Of a DNA stretch of 64,000 nucleotides, positions 14,938-23,219 are shown piece after piece (the stretch's first letter is position 1; each line of letters starts with the position of its first letter). The notes under the pieces are model-generated. The model had not been told where the DNA came from and ran no database searches. It saw nothing but the letters and a program-made list of their open reading frames with translations. The stretch spans positions 372,001 through 436,000 of the forward strand of contig NZ_BMPG01000001.1 in NCBI RefSeq assembly GCF_014647475.1, written 5' to 3'. Position numbers and translations under genes: made by a program. The stretch is from Halocalculus aciditolerans (GTDB lineage Archaea; Halobacteriota; Halobacteria; Halobacteriales; Halobacteriaceae).

Positions 14938-16022
14938 TGCGCGACGACGCCCGCTCGCTCGTCTGCCCGGACTGCGGGGCGACCTACGACGCCGGCCCCG
15001 ACGAGCCCTGGCGGTGTACCTGTGGCAGTCCGCTCGAATTCGACTGGACGCCCGACCCGCCCGCAGAACCCAATATCGACTCTCGGGAGGGGCTGTGGGC
15101 GTTCCGCGACCTCCTCCCCGTCGCCCCCCGCGTCACCTTCGACGAGCAGTGGACGCCGCTCGCCGACGCTCCCGCGTGGAGCGCGGACTTCAAGCTCGAC
15201 TACACCCACCCGTCAGGAAGCTTCAAGGACCGCGGCGCGACGGCGACGCTCTCTCGCGCCGCCGAACTCGGCGTCGAGCGAGTGGTGGAGGACTCGTCGG
15301 GGAACGCGGGCGCGGCCGTCGCGCAGTACGCCGCCCGGGCGGGCGTCGACGCCGACATCTACGTCCCGGCGGACGCGAAACCCTCGAAGCTCCGCGCCAT
15401 CGAGGCGGCCGGTGCGACGCCCGTGCGAGTCGAGGGGAGCAGACAGGACGTCACCGACGCGTGCGTCGCGGCCGTCGAGGACGGGGACGCGTGGTACGCG
15501 AGCCACGCGTGGAACCCCGCGTTCTTCGCGGGGACGTCGACGTTCGCGTTCGAACTCGCGGCGCAGCGGGACTGGGACATCCCAGACGCGATCGTCCTCC
15601 CGCTCGGCCACGGCACGCTCTTCCTCGGCGCATACCGCGGATTCTCGCTCCTCCGCGACGCCGGCTGGACAGCGGGAATCCCCAGACTGCTCGGCGTGCA
15701 GGCCGCCGGCGTCTCTCCGATCGCGGACGCCCTCCACGGCCCGCGCGGCGGCGCGAACGACGTCGCCGACGGCATCCAGATCGAACAGCCGGTTCGCGGC
15801 GCGGAGATTCGCCGCGCCATCGAAGCCACCGGGGGTGACGCAATCGCGGTGACGAGCGAGGAGACCGACGCCGCTCTCGACCGCCTCCACGCCCGCGGGT
15901 TCTACGTCGAGCCGACGAGCGCCGCCGGCCCCGCCGGTCTCCGCCGCTACCGCGACCGCGGCGTTCTCGACGAGGGCGACGACGTCGTCGTCCCGCTCAC
16001 GGGCAGCGGCCTAAAAGCGTAG
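14937..16022 (+). CDS. threonine synthase-like PLP enzyme
   Basis: A 361-residue fold-type II PLP enzyme. It starts with a zinc-ribbon-like segment (Cys10, Cys13, Cys27, Cys29) common in archaeal threonine synthases. It then has the PLP lysine at residue 97 in HPSGSFKDRGA, the SSGNAGAAVAQYAARAG phosphate loop and VLPLGHGTLFLGAYRGF. It is probably threonine synthase or a paralogue acting on a related phosphoester. Typical threonine synthases are somewhat longer and have a glycine-rich loop, replaced here by LGHGT, so a paralogous function is possible. It is translationally coupled to the AstE-like gene, which suggests a shared, unidentified amino-acid pathway. Confidence 0.78.
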   Translation: MRDDARSLVCPDCGATYDAGPDEPWRCTCGSPLEFDWTPDPPAEPNIDSREGLWAFRDLLPVAPRVTFDEQWTPLADAPAWSADFKLDYTHPSGSFKDRGATATLSRAAELGVERVVEDSSGNAGAAVAQYAARAGVDADIYVPADAKPSKLRAIEAAGATPVRVEGSRQDVTDACVAAVEDGDAWYASHAWNPAFFAGTSTFAFELAAQRDWDIPDAIVLPLGHGTLFLGAYRGFSLLRDAGWTAGIPRLLGVQAAGVSPIADALHGPRGGANDVADGIQIEQPVRGAEIRRAIEATGGDAIAVTSEETDAALDRLHARGFYVEPTSAAGPAGLRRYRDRGVLDEGDDVVVPLTGSGLKA

Positions 16023-16078
16023 AGCGTCGGCTCGCCGGGGCACGGGAACCGCGAGAACAAGGCGTCGAACTTTCGAAC

Positions 16079-16294
16079 TTATCGCATCTCGTCGAGGTCG
16101 ACGAAGGCGTCGTCGCGCGCGGACAGCCACGTCGTGACGAGGGTGTCGTCGTCGGCGTCGGCCGGGTGGATGGTGCAGAGTTCCTCGTCGTCGTAGCGCT
16201 CGATGCGCGCGTCGAGTTCGAGGGCGTCGTGGTCGCCGCGCGCGGGGTCGCGCCGGCGGGACGCGTCGAGCGGGGGACGCTCGATACGGCTCAT
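16079..16294 (-). CDS. small conserved haloarchaeal protein (DUF7511-like)
   Basis: A 71-residue acidic protein. The second half (IERYDDEELCTIHPADADDD, then TLVTTWLSARDDAFVDLDEMR) matches a small haloarchaeal family I remember as DUF7511; the number is from memory. There is no known function, membrane segment or catalytic motif. A TATA-like CATATATAC on the minus strand (about 16359-16368) is about 70 bases upstream of the ATG. Confidence 0.7.
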   Translation of the reverse strand: MSRIERPPLDASRRRDPARGDHDALELDARIERYDDEELCTIHPADADDDTLVTTWLSARDDAFVDLDEMR

Positions 16295-16424
16295 GCGAAC
16301 ACCGCCTCCGGGGGGCTGGGTGCGAGGGGCATCGCGTACCTCCCTCTTTCCGACCGCAGTATATATGTTCGGCGGCCGGTTCAGAAATTAAACCGAAATT
16401 CTATAAGTGGGATTGGGTAGCGGT

Positions 16425-17693
16425 TCATCCTTCGGGGTGAGTGGGCGCGTCGAACCCGCCGCGGACGAGCGGTTTCGCGACGTGCCGGCGCGCACACGGC
16501 GGCACCTCGTACCAGCCGGGCGCGAGGTCGCGAGCAACCACCCGTCGATCCTTCTCCGCGCGCCGCGTGCCACAGTCCCGACACCGGTAGCCCTGGCTCC
16601 GGCCGGCGGACTCCATCCGCGACCCGCACTCCGGGCAGTCGGGGACGACGCGCTCCACGACGTCGAGGCCGTGCACGCGGAACTTCTCGAGTTTCAGCGT
16701 TCCCTCCGTGAACTCGCCGCAGACGGTGAGGTCGTCGCCGGGGCGGAGCGCGCGCACGCGGTCGCGAAAGCGCTTCGTCGGCTCGAACGCGACACAGGAA
16801 AGCGTCTCCTCGCCGTCGCGGAGGTCGACGAAGACGTGGCCGCCCTCGCGCGTCTCGGGGGCGCTCGCCACCGCTCCGCGGACGCGATACCCCCGGCCGT
16901 CCGCGAGGTCGCCCATCTCCCCGTCGCGGAGGTGGGCGTCGGTCCCCTGGTTCGTGACGAAGAGCCGGGCGTCGTGGACGGGTTCGGCGTCGATGGCGTC
17001 CGCGGCCGCGCGGCACGCGTCCGGGTCGTCGCCGCGGACCGCGTGGAGGACGGGACCGGGCGTGTGCGGCACGCAGACGGCTTCCGCCTCTCCGCGGTCG
17101 ACGGTGTCCCACACATCGGGGTAGGCGGCGTCCGCCGCCGCGAACACGGAGGCGTCGTCGACGTCTCTCGGGGTGCCCCAGCGCTCGGGCGCGCGGTAGG
17201 AGATCTGCTCGTACGTCCAGTCGTCGAACGCCCGCCACGCGCCGACGGCGGCGAGCGCGCCCACTTGGCCGCGGCCCGACTTCCACCCCTCGCGCTCGAA
17301 CCCCGCGTCGTCGGCGAGCGCGACCGCGTCCGCGACGTCGAGGTCCTCGCGGAGCGCGCGCCGCGCCCACTCGGCGACAGTATCCGTAACGTCTCCGGGG
17401 TCGCCGGGCGCGACGACGACGCCGGGGTTCGTCCGGTCGTCGGCGACCTCGGCCGCGTCGCTCACGTGCTCGCGTGCGACCGCGAGCGCCGCCGCAACGG
17501 GCGCGTCTGTGTGCACCGCGAGCGCCGCGTTCCCCCGCGTCTTGTACGGGACGGCGGGGTTCAAGCGCACGAGGAGGCAGCGCTCGACGCCGTGCCCGCG
17601 CTCGCGGAGCGCCCGCGCGACCCGCGACGCGACGTACGTCGTACACATCCCCCGCGTCCGCGAATCCGTATCATCCAGACCGACGACAGTCAC
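16425..17693 (-). CDS. tiaS: tRNA(Ile2) 2-agmatinylcytidine synthetase
   Basis: TiaS modifies C34 of tRNA-Ile2 with agmatine so that it reads AUA as isoleucine; it is archaea-specific and essential. The 422-residue protein has the expected domain order: the N-terminal VVGLDDTDSRTRGMCTTYVA kinase-like motif, a ferredoxin-like/FLD region to about residue 250, an OB-fold (about 285-345) and a C-terminal zinc ribbon (CPECGSRMESAGRSQGYRCRDCG, given in two parts: CPECGSRMESAG and RSQGYRCRDCG). Length is normal. It is followed by the small gene at 16079 after a 130-base spacer. Confidence 0.95.
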   Translation of the reverse strand: MTVVGLDDTDSRTRGMCTTYVASRVARALRERGHGVERCLLVRLNPAVPYKTRGNAALAVHTDAPVAAALAVAREHVSDAAEVADDRTNPGVVVAPGDPGDVTDTVAEWARRALREDLDVADAVALADDAGFEREGWKSGRGQVGALAAVGAWRAFDDWTYEQISYRAPERWGTPRDVDDASVFAAADAAYPDVWDTVDRGEAEAVCVPHTPGPVLHAVRGDDPDACRAAADAIDAEPVHDARLFVTNQGTDAHLRDGEMGDLADGRGYRVRGAVASAPETREGGHVFVDLRDGEETLSCVAFEPTKRFRDRVRALRPGDDLTVCGEFTEGTLKLEKFRVHGLDVVERVVPDCPECGSRMESAGRSQGYRCRDCGTRRAEKDRRVVARDLAPGWYEVPPCARRHVAKPLVRGGFDAPTHPEG

Positions 17694-17858
17694 GCCCGAG
17701 CGTTCGACGCACGCCCGCTAACGCCTTTCGCTCTCCTTCAACTCGGCCTCACCCCCACCCCCGGCCGCCGCCTCCGCCTCACGTCCTGTCGCCGTCGCCG
17801 AATCTCCCGCCTCCGGACGACACAAACCATATATGGCGTGAATGGCCTATGAATGGGT

Positions 17859-18821
17859 ATGTCCAGGGAGGCGCTCATCGGGAACGTCACCGCGATGCTC
17901 AGTGACGCCGGCTTCACGGTGAGTGACCAGTGCGTCATTCGCCCGAAGAGCTTCGACGTCGCGGCGCGCCGCGGCGAGGACCTCGTCCTCCTGAAGGTCC
18001 TCGGTAACATCGACGCCTTCGACGGCCCGACCGGCGCGGAGATGCGTCGCCTCGGAACCTACCTCCAGGGAACCCCCATCGTCATCGGGCTCCGCACCCG
18101 CAACCAGGACCTCAAACCCGGCGTCGTCTACTTCCGCCACGGCGTCCCCGTGATGAGCCCCGACACCGCCATGGACCTCTTCTTAGAGGGCGTCCCGCCG
18201 CTCGTCTACGCCGCCCCCGGCGGCCTCTACGTCAGCATCGACGCCGACGTCGTCCACGACGAGCGCGAAGAGCGCGGCTGGAGCCTCGGCCGCCTCGCGA
18301 ACGAGCTCGGCGTCTCCCGGCGCACCGTCGCGAAGTACGAGGACGGCATGAACGCCTCCGTCGAGGTCGCCATGCAGCTCGAAGACCTCTTCGGGGACGG
18401 CCTCACCAGCCCCGTCGACGTCCTCGACGGCGCGGAGGACGTCCACGACGCCGAGCCCACGCCCGACGACCCGGACGCCGAACCCGAAGACCAACCCATC
18501 ATCACCGTCCTCACCATGGCCGGCTTCGACGTCCACCCCACCGTCCGCGCGCCCTTCAAAGCCGTCGGCGAGGGCGAACGCCGCAGCGAGCGGCTCCTCA
18601 CCGGCCACTCCGCATTCACCGAATCCGCCGTCAAACGCGCCCGCATCATGAGCTCGCTCAGCCGCGTCACCCGCACCCGCTCCGTCTACTTCGTCGACAA
18701 GGCCAAACGCGACTCCATCGAGGGCACCGCCATCATCGAACGCGACGAAGTCGAGGACATCCGCGACCCCGAGGACTTCCGCGACCTCCTCAAAGAACGC
18801 GCCGACGCCACCGAAGCTTAA
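17859..18821 (+). CDS. HTH-type transcriptional regulator, archaeal COG1395 type
   Basis: A 320-residue regulator. A Cro/C1 helix-turn-helix lies in the middle (about residues 130-185, [18 protein letters not shown] then [14 protein letters not shown]). The N-terminal ~125 residues ([20 protein letters not shown]) look like a degenerate nuclease-type fold, and the C-terminal ~110 residues after an acidic linker appear to be a related alpha/beta module. This architecture belongs to the widespread archaeal family of putative HTH-type regulators, whose targets are unknown to me. ATGs at 17853 and 17859 are both possible; the second fits a leaderless start from the TATA box at 17829-17834. Confidence 0.82.
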   Translation: MSREALIGNVTAMLSDAGFTVSDQCVIRPKSFDVAARRGEDLVLLKVLGNIDAFDGPTGAEMRRLGTYLQGTPIVIGLRTRNQDLKPGVVYFRHGVPVMSPDTAMDLFLEGVPPLVYAAPGGLYVSIDADVVHDEREERGWSLGRLANELGVSRRTVAKYEDGMNASVEVAMQLEDLFGDGLTSPVDVLDGAEDVHDAEPTPDDPDAEPEDQPIITVLTMAGFDVHPTVRAPFKAVGEGERRSERLLTGHSAFTESAVKRARIMSSLSRVTRTRSVYFVDKAKRDSIEGTAIIERDEVEDIRDPEDFRDLLKERADATEA

Positions 18822-18891
18822 GCCTGAATCTTCGCCGTTAATCGTTCTCTCCCGGTGTTGTCATCGTGCTTCTAACCATGTAACGAGTGGA

Positions 18892-19488
18892 CTACACTGA
18901 GTTGTCCAGCTCACCGCCAGCACTATTTTTCAGTGACGTTCTGACGTCTACACTCGTACGGTACGTGCGCTTGTTGTCATCCACTGCTATGCTGAAAGTG
19001 AAGACTCCGCTGCTGCCTTCTCTCATCAGATTACCGAGATCGCTATCTCGGACAATAAATGGGAGGATGGCGGTCCGAGCGTCCGTACGCCCAGATAGGA
19101 TACGCCCATGGTAGTCAGTCCGAGATCTAAATTCAATTCTCGCTGTATCATCCTCGTAGAACCGCTCAAGCACGATTTTATATACACTATCGGTGGGGTC
19201 TGTGACAACGATATTATCACCCCTCACGTTCACGACTGCTTCGTCCAAGCATACTTCACAAATGACGCCATCGCGCCAGCCCTCGTTAGATGACTGCACC
19301 TGACACCTCCGAGACCAGACAGGGACGTCATCGATGACAGTATCACGCCATTCTGAGTCCTCGATGACTTCTGACCGAGATAGCGATATTCGGGACTTGT
19401 TTCCCCAGACATAGCGGTAATAGATACCACATAGACCCAACAAACTCGCTCCGGAACCGATCATCGTCCAAGTCAATCCACTAAGCAC
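18892..19488 (-). CDS. low-GC orphan protein with N-terminal TM segment
   Basis: I do not recognise this 198-residue protein. It has one N-terminal hydrophobic helix (about residues 8-25, MIGSGASLLGLCGIYYRYVW), then a soluble beta-rich region with several acidic stretches and five cysteines. GC content and third-position bias are clearly lower than in its neighbours (stretches such as 18890-19560 are near 50% GC), which points to recent transfer. The start is GTG at 19488; an ATG at 19464 is equally possible and would fit the promoter-like TGATTTAG near 19500. Confidence 0.65.
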   Translation of the reverse strand: MLSGLTWTMIGSGASLLGLCGIYYRYVWGNKSRISLSRSEVIEDSEWRDTVIDDVPVWSRRCQVQSSNEGWRDGVICEVCLDEAVVNVRGDNIVVTDPTDSVYKIVLERFYEDDTARIEFRSRTDYHGRILSGRTDARTAILPFIVRDSDLGNLMREGSSGVFTFSIAVDDNKRTYRTSVDVRTSLKNSAGGELDNSV

Positions 19489-19662
19489 AACGCCGCTAAA
19501 TCATCGCGGAATCACTATGGGTATGTCGTTCGCGCTCTCAATCTCGCACAGAATCGGTCGAAGAATATGCTGAGGGGTGAGTAGTCGGTTGGATTTCGAA
19601 CATCGACTCTGTCTCGCTACCGAAGAACAAAATCTGGTCGTCGTCGCGTCCCGTGACTCCGC

Positions 19663-19917
19663 TTACGCGCCGTATTCGGTTTCGAGGTATTCGACGATAT
19701 CGTCGCTCTCGGGCATCCCCTCGATGCCGTTCGTGTTGTCGACGAGCACCGGAACGCCCGTCTGCCCGCTCACCTTCTCGACTTCCGTGCGCTCGGGGTG
19801 CGGCGACGGGACGGTGTGCTCTTCGTAGTCGAGGTCGAGTTCGTCGAGTTTCGTCTCGACTTTCGCGCAGAACGGACAGCCGGGCAGGACGTAGAGTTCG
19901 AGGTCTGGTTCGCTCAC
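19663..19917 (-). CDS. glutaredoxin-like protein
   Basis: An 84-residue thioredoxin-fold protein with the redox motif CPFC (VLPGCPFCAKVETKLDEL), the cis-proline turn TGVPVLVD and the C-terminal ESDDIVEYLETEY helix seen in glutaredoxin/GST-N domains. It probably reduces disulfides with a low-molecular-weight thiol; haloarchaea use gamma-glutamylcysteine. The start is a GTG at 19917, since the longer in-frame extension is not glutaredoxin-like. Confidence 0.88.
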   Translation of the reverse strand: MSEPDLELYVLPGCPFCAKVETKLDELDLDYEEHTVPSPHPERTEVEKVSGQTGVPVLVDNTNGIEGMPESDDIVEYLETEYGA

Positions 19918-19999
19918 ACTCTCTCTACGCTGCCGAGCGCCTTGGGGCCTGCGGTGGCGGCGACGGAGGACGAGACAGCCGACGTTCAGTAGCCGACGA

Positions 20000-20245
20000 C
20001 ACAACCACGGCGGGGTGGGAATCGAAAGGGGGCGAGTTCTCGGCCGGTCCGCGGGACCCCTATCGTGAGCCGAAGGCGAACGATATGTCCCGCAGAGCGT
20101 CCGAGAAGGAGCGGGCTTTCGGAGACGTCGTTTACCTCAACGAATCCGTTTTCAGGGAGCGGGCTTTCGGAGACGTCGTTCACCTCAACGAATCCGTTTT
20201 TAGGGAGCGGGCTTTCGGAAACATCGGAAGAATGAGCGTCGGCGG
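20000..20245 (+). repeat. dispersed repeat family R1, copy 2, with 48-bp tandem units
   Basis: The first part (20000-20107) matches the minus strand of 25551-25640: GTGGGAATCGAAAGGGGGCG, then CCGCGGGACCCCTATCGTGAG, then GGCGAACGATATGTC. The second part is a 48-bp tandem repeat starting at 20108, 20156 and 20204 (third copy partial), each beginning GGAGCGGGCTTTCGGAGAC and ending near AACGAATCCGTTTT. Confidence 0.75.
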
Positions 20246-20270
20246 CGAGTCAGTGCGTGACTACTCCTAG
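20085..20270 (+). CDS. possible small protein with 16-residue repeats
   Basis: The repeat locus can encode 61 residues from an ATG at 20085. The product contains ERAFGDVVYLNESVFR repeated with a 16-residue period because the 48-bp DNA unit keeps frame. The minus-strand copy near 25551 encodes a related 21-residue start, MSHGTAEGERAFGDVEVEAR. This may be a real small protein or only a by-product of the DNA repeat. It ends inside the 3' end of the permease gene on the other strand. Confidence 0.25.
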   Translation: MSRRASEKERAFGDVVYLNESVFRERAFGDVVHLNESVFRERAFGNIGRMSVGGESVRDYS

Positions 20271-21685
20271 ACGGCGTTCTGGAGGATGCCGCCGGTGCGG
20301 ACGACGAAGTAGATGACGAAGAGGATGGCGAGGATCCACTGGCCGGGGGAGACGTCGTCGGCGTCGCCGGTGGCGGCTTTGACGATGGGGTAGGAGATGA
20401 TGCCGGCGGCGATGCCGTAGGCGATGCTGTAGGTGAACGGCATGATGATGATGGTGAGGGCGGCGGGGACGCTGTTGGTGATGTCGCTCCAGTCGACTTC
20501 GGTGACGTTGCCGAGCATGAGGACGGCGACGACGACGAGGGCGATGTGGCTCGCGTACTGGGGGATGACGGCGGCGAGCGGGACGAAGACGAGGGAGACG
20601 AGGAAGAGGAGGGCGACGGTGAGCGCGGTCATTCCGGTGCGGCCGCCTTCTTCGACGCCGGTGGCGGACTCGACGTAGGTGGTGACGGTGGAGGTCCCGA
20701 GGATGCCGCCGAGGGTGGTGCCGACGGCGTCGGCCATGAGGGGTTTGTCGGCGTCGGGGAGGTTGCCGTCTTCGTCGAGGAAGTCGCCGGATTGGCCGAC
20801 GCCGACGAGCGTCCCAGCGGTATCGAAGAAGTCGACGAAGAAGAAGGTGAAGACGATGAGCGCGAAGCCGAACGGTTCGACGTTCGAGAAGCCGGAGAGG
20901 AACGCGCCGACGAGCGGCGTGATGTCGTACTGGGCGGCGGGGAGCGCGTTCGCGTTGAAGCCGCCGGACTGGACCCAGCCGCCGATGAGCGTGCCGGGGG
21001 AGACGAGGCCGGCGAGCGTCGCGAGGACGCCGATGACGGTCGTGCCGAGGATACCGATGATGATGGAGCCGGTGACGTCGCGGGCGTAGAGCGCGAGCGT
21101 GACGAAGAGGCCGACGGTGGCGAGCATCGCGACGGGGTTGCTCGCGATGTTGCCGAGGGTGACGAGCGTCGCGTCGTCGTTCACGACGATGCCCATCGCT
21201 TGCAGGCCGATGATGGCGAGGAAGAGCCCGATACCCGTGCCGACCGCGAACTTCACGGGTTCGGGGAAGAGCTTGATGACGTACTCGCGAGCGCCGACGG
21301 CGGTGAGGACGATGAAGATGACGCCTTCGGTGACGACGGCGGCGAGCGCGGTCTGCCACGGGATGCCGAGGCCGAGGACGACCGTGAACGCGAAGAAGGC
21401 GTTCAGGCCGAGGCCGGGCGCGAGGCCGAACGGCCGGTTCGCGTAGAACGCCATCACGAACATCGCGACGGCGGACGCGATGAGGGTGACGACGGCGACC
21501 ATCTGCACGACCTGGTCCTGCGTGTAGCCGGATATCTGGATGGCGTTCGCGAGAATCGTCGGGTTGACGACGACGATGTAGGACATCGCGAGGAACGTCG
21601 TCAGGCCGGCGAGGAGTTCGGTGCGGAGGTCCGTGTCGTGTTTGGCGAACCCGAAGTAGTCGGCGAGGGAGTCTGTGAGCCCCAT
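20267..21685 (-). CDS. NCS2 family purine permease (AzgA-like)
   Basis: A 472-residue membrane protein with about 12-14 helices. It has the AzgA-type opening (TDLRTELLAGLTTFLAMSYI and VVVNPTILANAI) and the substrate-binding GLAPGLGLNAFFAFTVVLGLGI segment, so it is likely a proton symporter for adenine, guanine or hypoxanthine. It lies downstream of gfcR and pyrE on the same strand. A 17-bp palindrome at 21737-21753 lies just upstream of its TATA box, so it is probably regulated separately. Confidence 0.92.
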   Translation of the reverse strand: MGLTDSLADYFGFAKHDTDLRTELLAGLTTFLAMSYIVVVNPTILANAIQISGYTQDQVVQMVAVVTLIASAVAMFVMAFYANRPFGLAPGLGLNAFFAFTVVLGLGIPWQTALAAVVTEGVIFIVLTAVGAREYVIKLFPEPVKFAVGTGIGLFLAIIGLQAMGIVVNDDATLVTLGNIASNPVAMLATVGLFVTLALYARDVTGSIIIGILGTTVIGVLATLAGLVSPGTLIGGWVQSGGFNANALPAAQYDITPLVGAFLSGFSNVEPFGFALIVFTFFFVDFFDTAGTLVGVGQSGDFLDEDGNLPDADKPLMADAVGTTLGGILGTSTVTTYVESATGVEEGGRTGMTALTVALLFLVSLVFVPLAAVIPQYASHIALVVVAVLMLGNVTEVDWSDITNSVPAALTIIIMPFTYSIAYGIAAGIISYPIVKAATGDADDVSPGQWILAILFVIYFVVRTGGILQNAV

Positions 21686-21720
21686 GTTGGACGTTCAAGC
21701 GTATCCGCCGAGCCGTACTT

Positions 21721-21753
21721 AATATTTACCACTCTCTTGCGCGACTAGCGCAA
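21721..21753 (-). promoter_or_regulatory. permease promoter with palindromic operator
   Basis: The minus-strand TATA-like GGTAAATATT (21721-21730) is about 25 bases upstream of a predicted start near 21699. Immediately upstream is TTGCGC-GACTA-GCGCAA (21737-21753), a perfect six-base inverted repeat. Its place directly upstream of the TATA box suits an activator, or a repressor that blocks TFB. The adjacent phosphoribosyltransferase-type regulator GfcR is a candidate binder. Confidence 0.55.
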
Positions 21754-21817
21754 AAATACGGACGAAGTTCCAATTGGATGGGCATGTTTGTGCCTAGTTG
21801 CGCGGCCGGGTTCGTGT

Positions 21818-22531
21818 CTAGTCGAGGCGGACGAGGGCGTCGGTGGGCGCGTCAGTGCGGGCGCGAGCGCGGTCGATGCCTTCGTCCCCGGCGGCGATGA
21901 GCGCGAAGACGCCGCCGACGTCGGCGTCCGCCGTATCGGTGATGTCGAGGAGGAGTTCTTGGGTCTCGCCGGAGCGGATGAGGTCGTCGACGACGAGCAC
22001 GGTCTCGCCGGCGTCGATGGCGGACGCAGGGAGGTAGTAGGTGAGTTCGATGCCGGATTCGAGGCGCTGGCGCGCCTCGATGAAGTCGTCGACGGCGGTC
22101 TCCTTCGACTTCTTCGCGTACGCACACCGCGCGCCGTAGTAGGAGGCGAGCGCGGCGGCGAGCGTGATGCCGTCGGTCGCCGCGGTCAGCACGACGTCGG
22201 GCGTGTCGAAGTCGAAGGATTCGGCGGCGACGGGCGCGACGAGGTCGAGGAAGGGCTGGTCGAAGACGACGCCGGAGTTGTCGACGTAGCCCTCGTCGTC
22301 GACGCGAACGCGGTCTTCGAGTTCGTTCGCGAGCGTCTCGCGGCCGACGCTGTCCACGACGTCGCGCGCGCGGTCGGCGCTCGGGAGGACGTGGCCGTTC
22401 ACGTAGCGGTTCAGGTCGCCGGCGGGGAGGTCGGTCTCTGCGGCGAGTTCGTCGTACGTCCGCGTCTCCTTGAGGGTGCGGAGGACGGAGACCGCCTGCA
22501 GCTGCAGTGCGGCCTTCTCTGCGCGGTTCAT
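21818..22531 (-). CDS. gfcR: GfcR-type HTH / phosphoribosyltransferase-like regulator
   Basis: A 237-residue protein with an N-terminal helix-turn-helix (about residues 5-60, LRTLKETRTYDELAAETDLP then AGDLNRYVNG) fused to an orotate-PRTase-like domain with the PRPP loop VLVVDDLIRSGET (about 180-192). This architecture is that of GfcR, known in Haloferax as a regulator of sugar catabolism; earlier annotation called it a PRTase. It lies between pyrE and the purine permease, so a role in sensing PRPP or purines is also possible. The target here is not shown by sequence. Confidence 0.85.
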   Translation of the reverse strand: MNRAEKAALQLQAVSVLRTLKETRTYDELAAETDLPAGDLNRYVNGHVLPSADRARDVVDSVGRETLANELEDRVRVDDEGYVDNSGVVFDQPFLDLVAPVAAESFDFDTPDVVLTAATDGITLAAALASYYGARCAYAKKSKETAVDDFIEARQRLESGIELTYYLPASAIDAGETVLVVDDLIRSGETQELLLDITDTADADVGGVFALIAAGDEGIDRARARTDAPTDALVRLD

Positions 22532-22612
22532 ACGCGTCTATTCACGTTTCCGCAACCATGAATATCTCGGATTCGTCCGGGAGCTAAAAGGACACCTCCG
22601 TGGGAATCCGTT

Positions 22613-23137
22613 TCAGGCGTCGTCGAGGAGGTCGGACGCCGTGACGAGCGCCTCCATCTCGACGCCGTGCTCGGCGAGCAGCTCCTCGCCGCCCTCCTCG
22701 CGGTCCACGACGATGAGCGCGCGGTTCACCTCAGCGCCCGCGTCGCGCAGCGCCTCGACGGCGTCAACCGCGGACTGGCCGGTCGTGGCGATGTCCTCCA
22801 CGACGACGACCTCCTCGCCGTCGTCGAGGCGGCCCTCGATGCGCTTCGCCGTACCGTACTCTTTCGCCTTCTTCCGCGCGATGACGTACGGCACGTCCGC
22901 GGTGATGGCCGTCGCCGCCGCGAGCGGCACGCCGCCGAGCGCGACGCCTGCGAGCTTCGCGTCGTCCTCGACACGCTCGTCGAAGGCTTCCGCGATGAGT
23001 CGGAGACACGTCGGGTCCGTCTCGAAGAGATACTTGTCCACGTAGTACTCCGACGTCCCGCCGTGCGACAGCTCGAACTCGCCGAACTGGACGGCGTCGG
23101 CGTCTCTGAGCGCCGCGATGAGTTCCTCGTTCGCCAT
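22613..23137 (-). CDS. pyrE: orotate phosphoribosyltransferase
   Basis: Converts orotate and PRPP to OMP in pyrimidine synthesis. The 174-residue protein has the normal archaeal length, the orotate-side [19 protein letters not shown] segment, the [16 protein letters not shown] loop, the flexible-loop basic stretch [16 protein letters not shown] and the PRPP motif [13 protein letters not shown]. It starts at the ATG at 23137. It precedes gfcR by 81 bases on the same strand. Confidence 0.95.
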   Translation of the reverse strand: MANEELIAALRDADAVQFGEFELSHGGTSEYYVDKYLFETDPTCLRLIAEAFDERVEDDAKLAGVALGGVPLAAATAITADVPYVIARKKAKEYGTAKRIEGRLDDGEEVVVVEDIATTGQSAVDAVEALRDAGAEVNRALIVVDREEGGEELLAEHGVEMEALVTASDLLDDA

Positions 23138-23219
23138 TAGGAGAACCCGTGGCTCGCGCGGGCATAAGAGATTCGTGTTCCGGCGAAACACTTTCCACGG
23201 CGGACGGTACTGATGAGGT

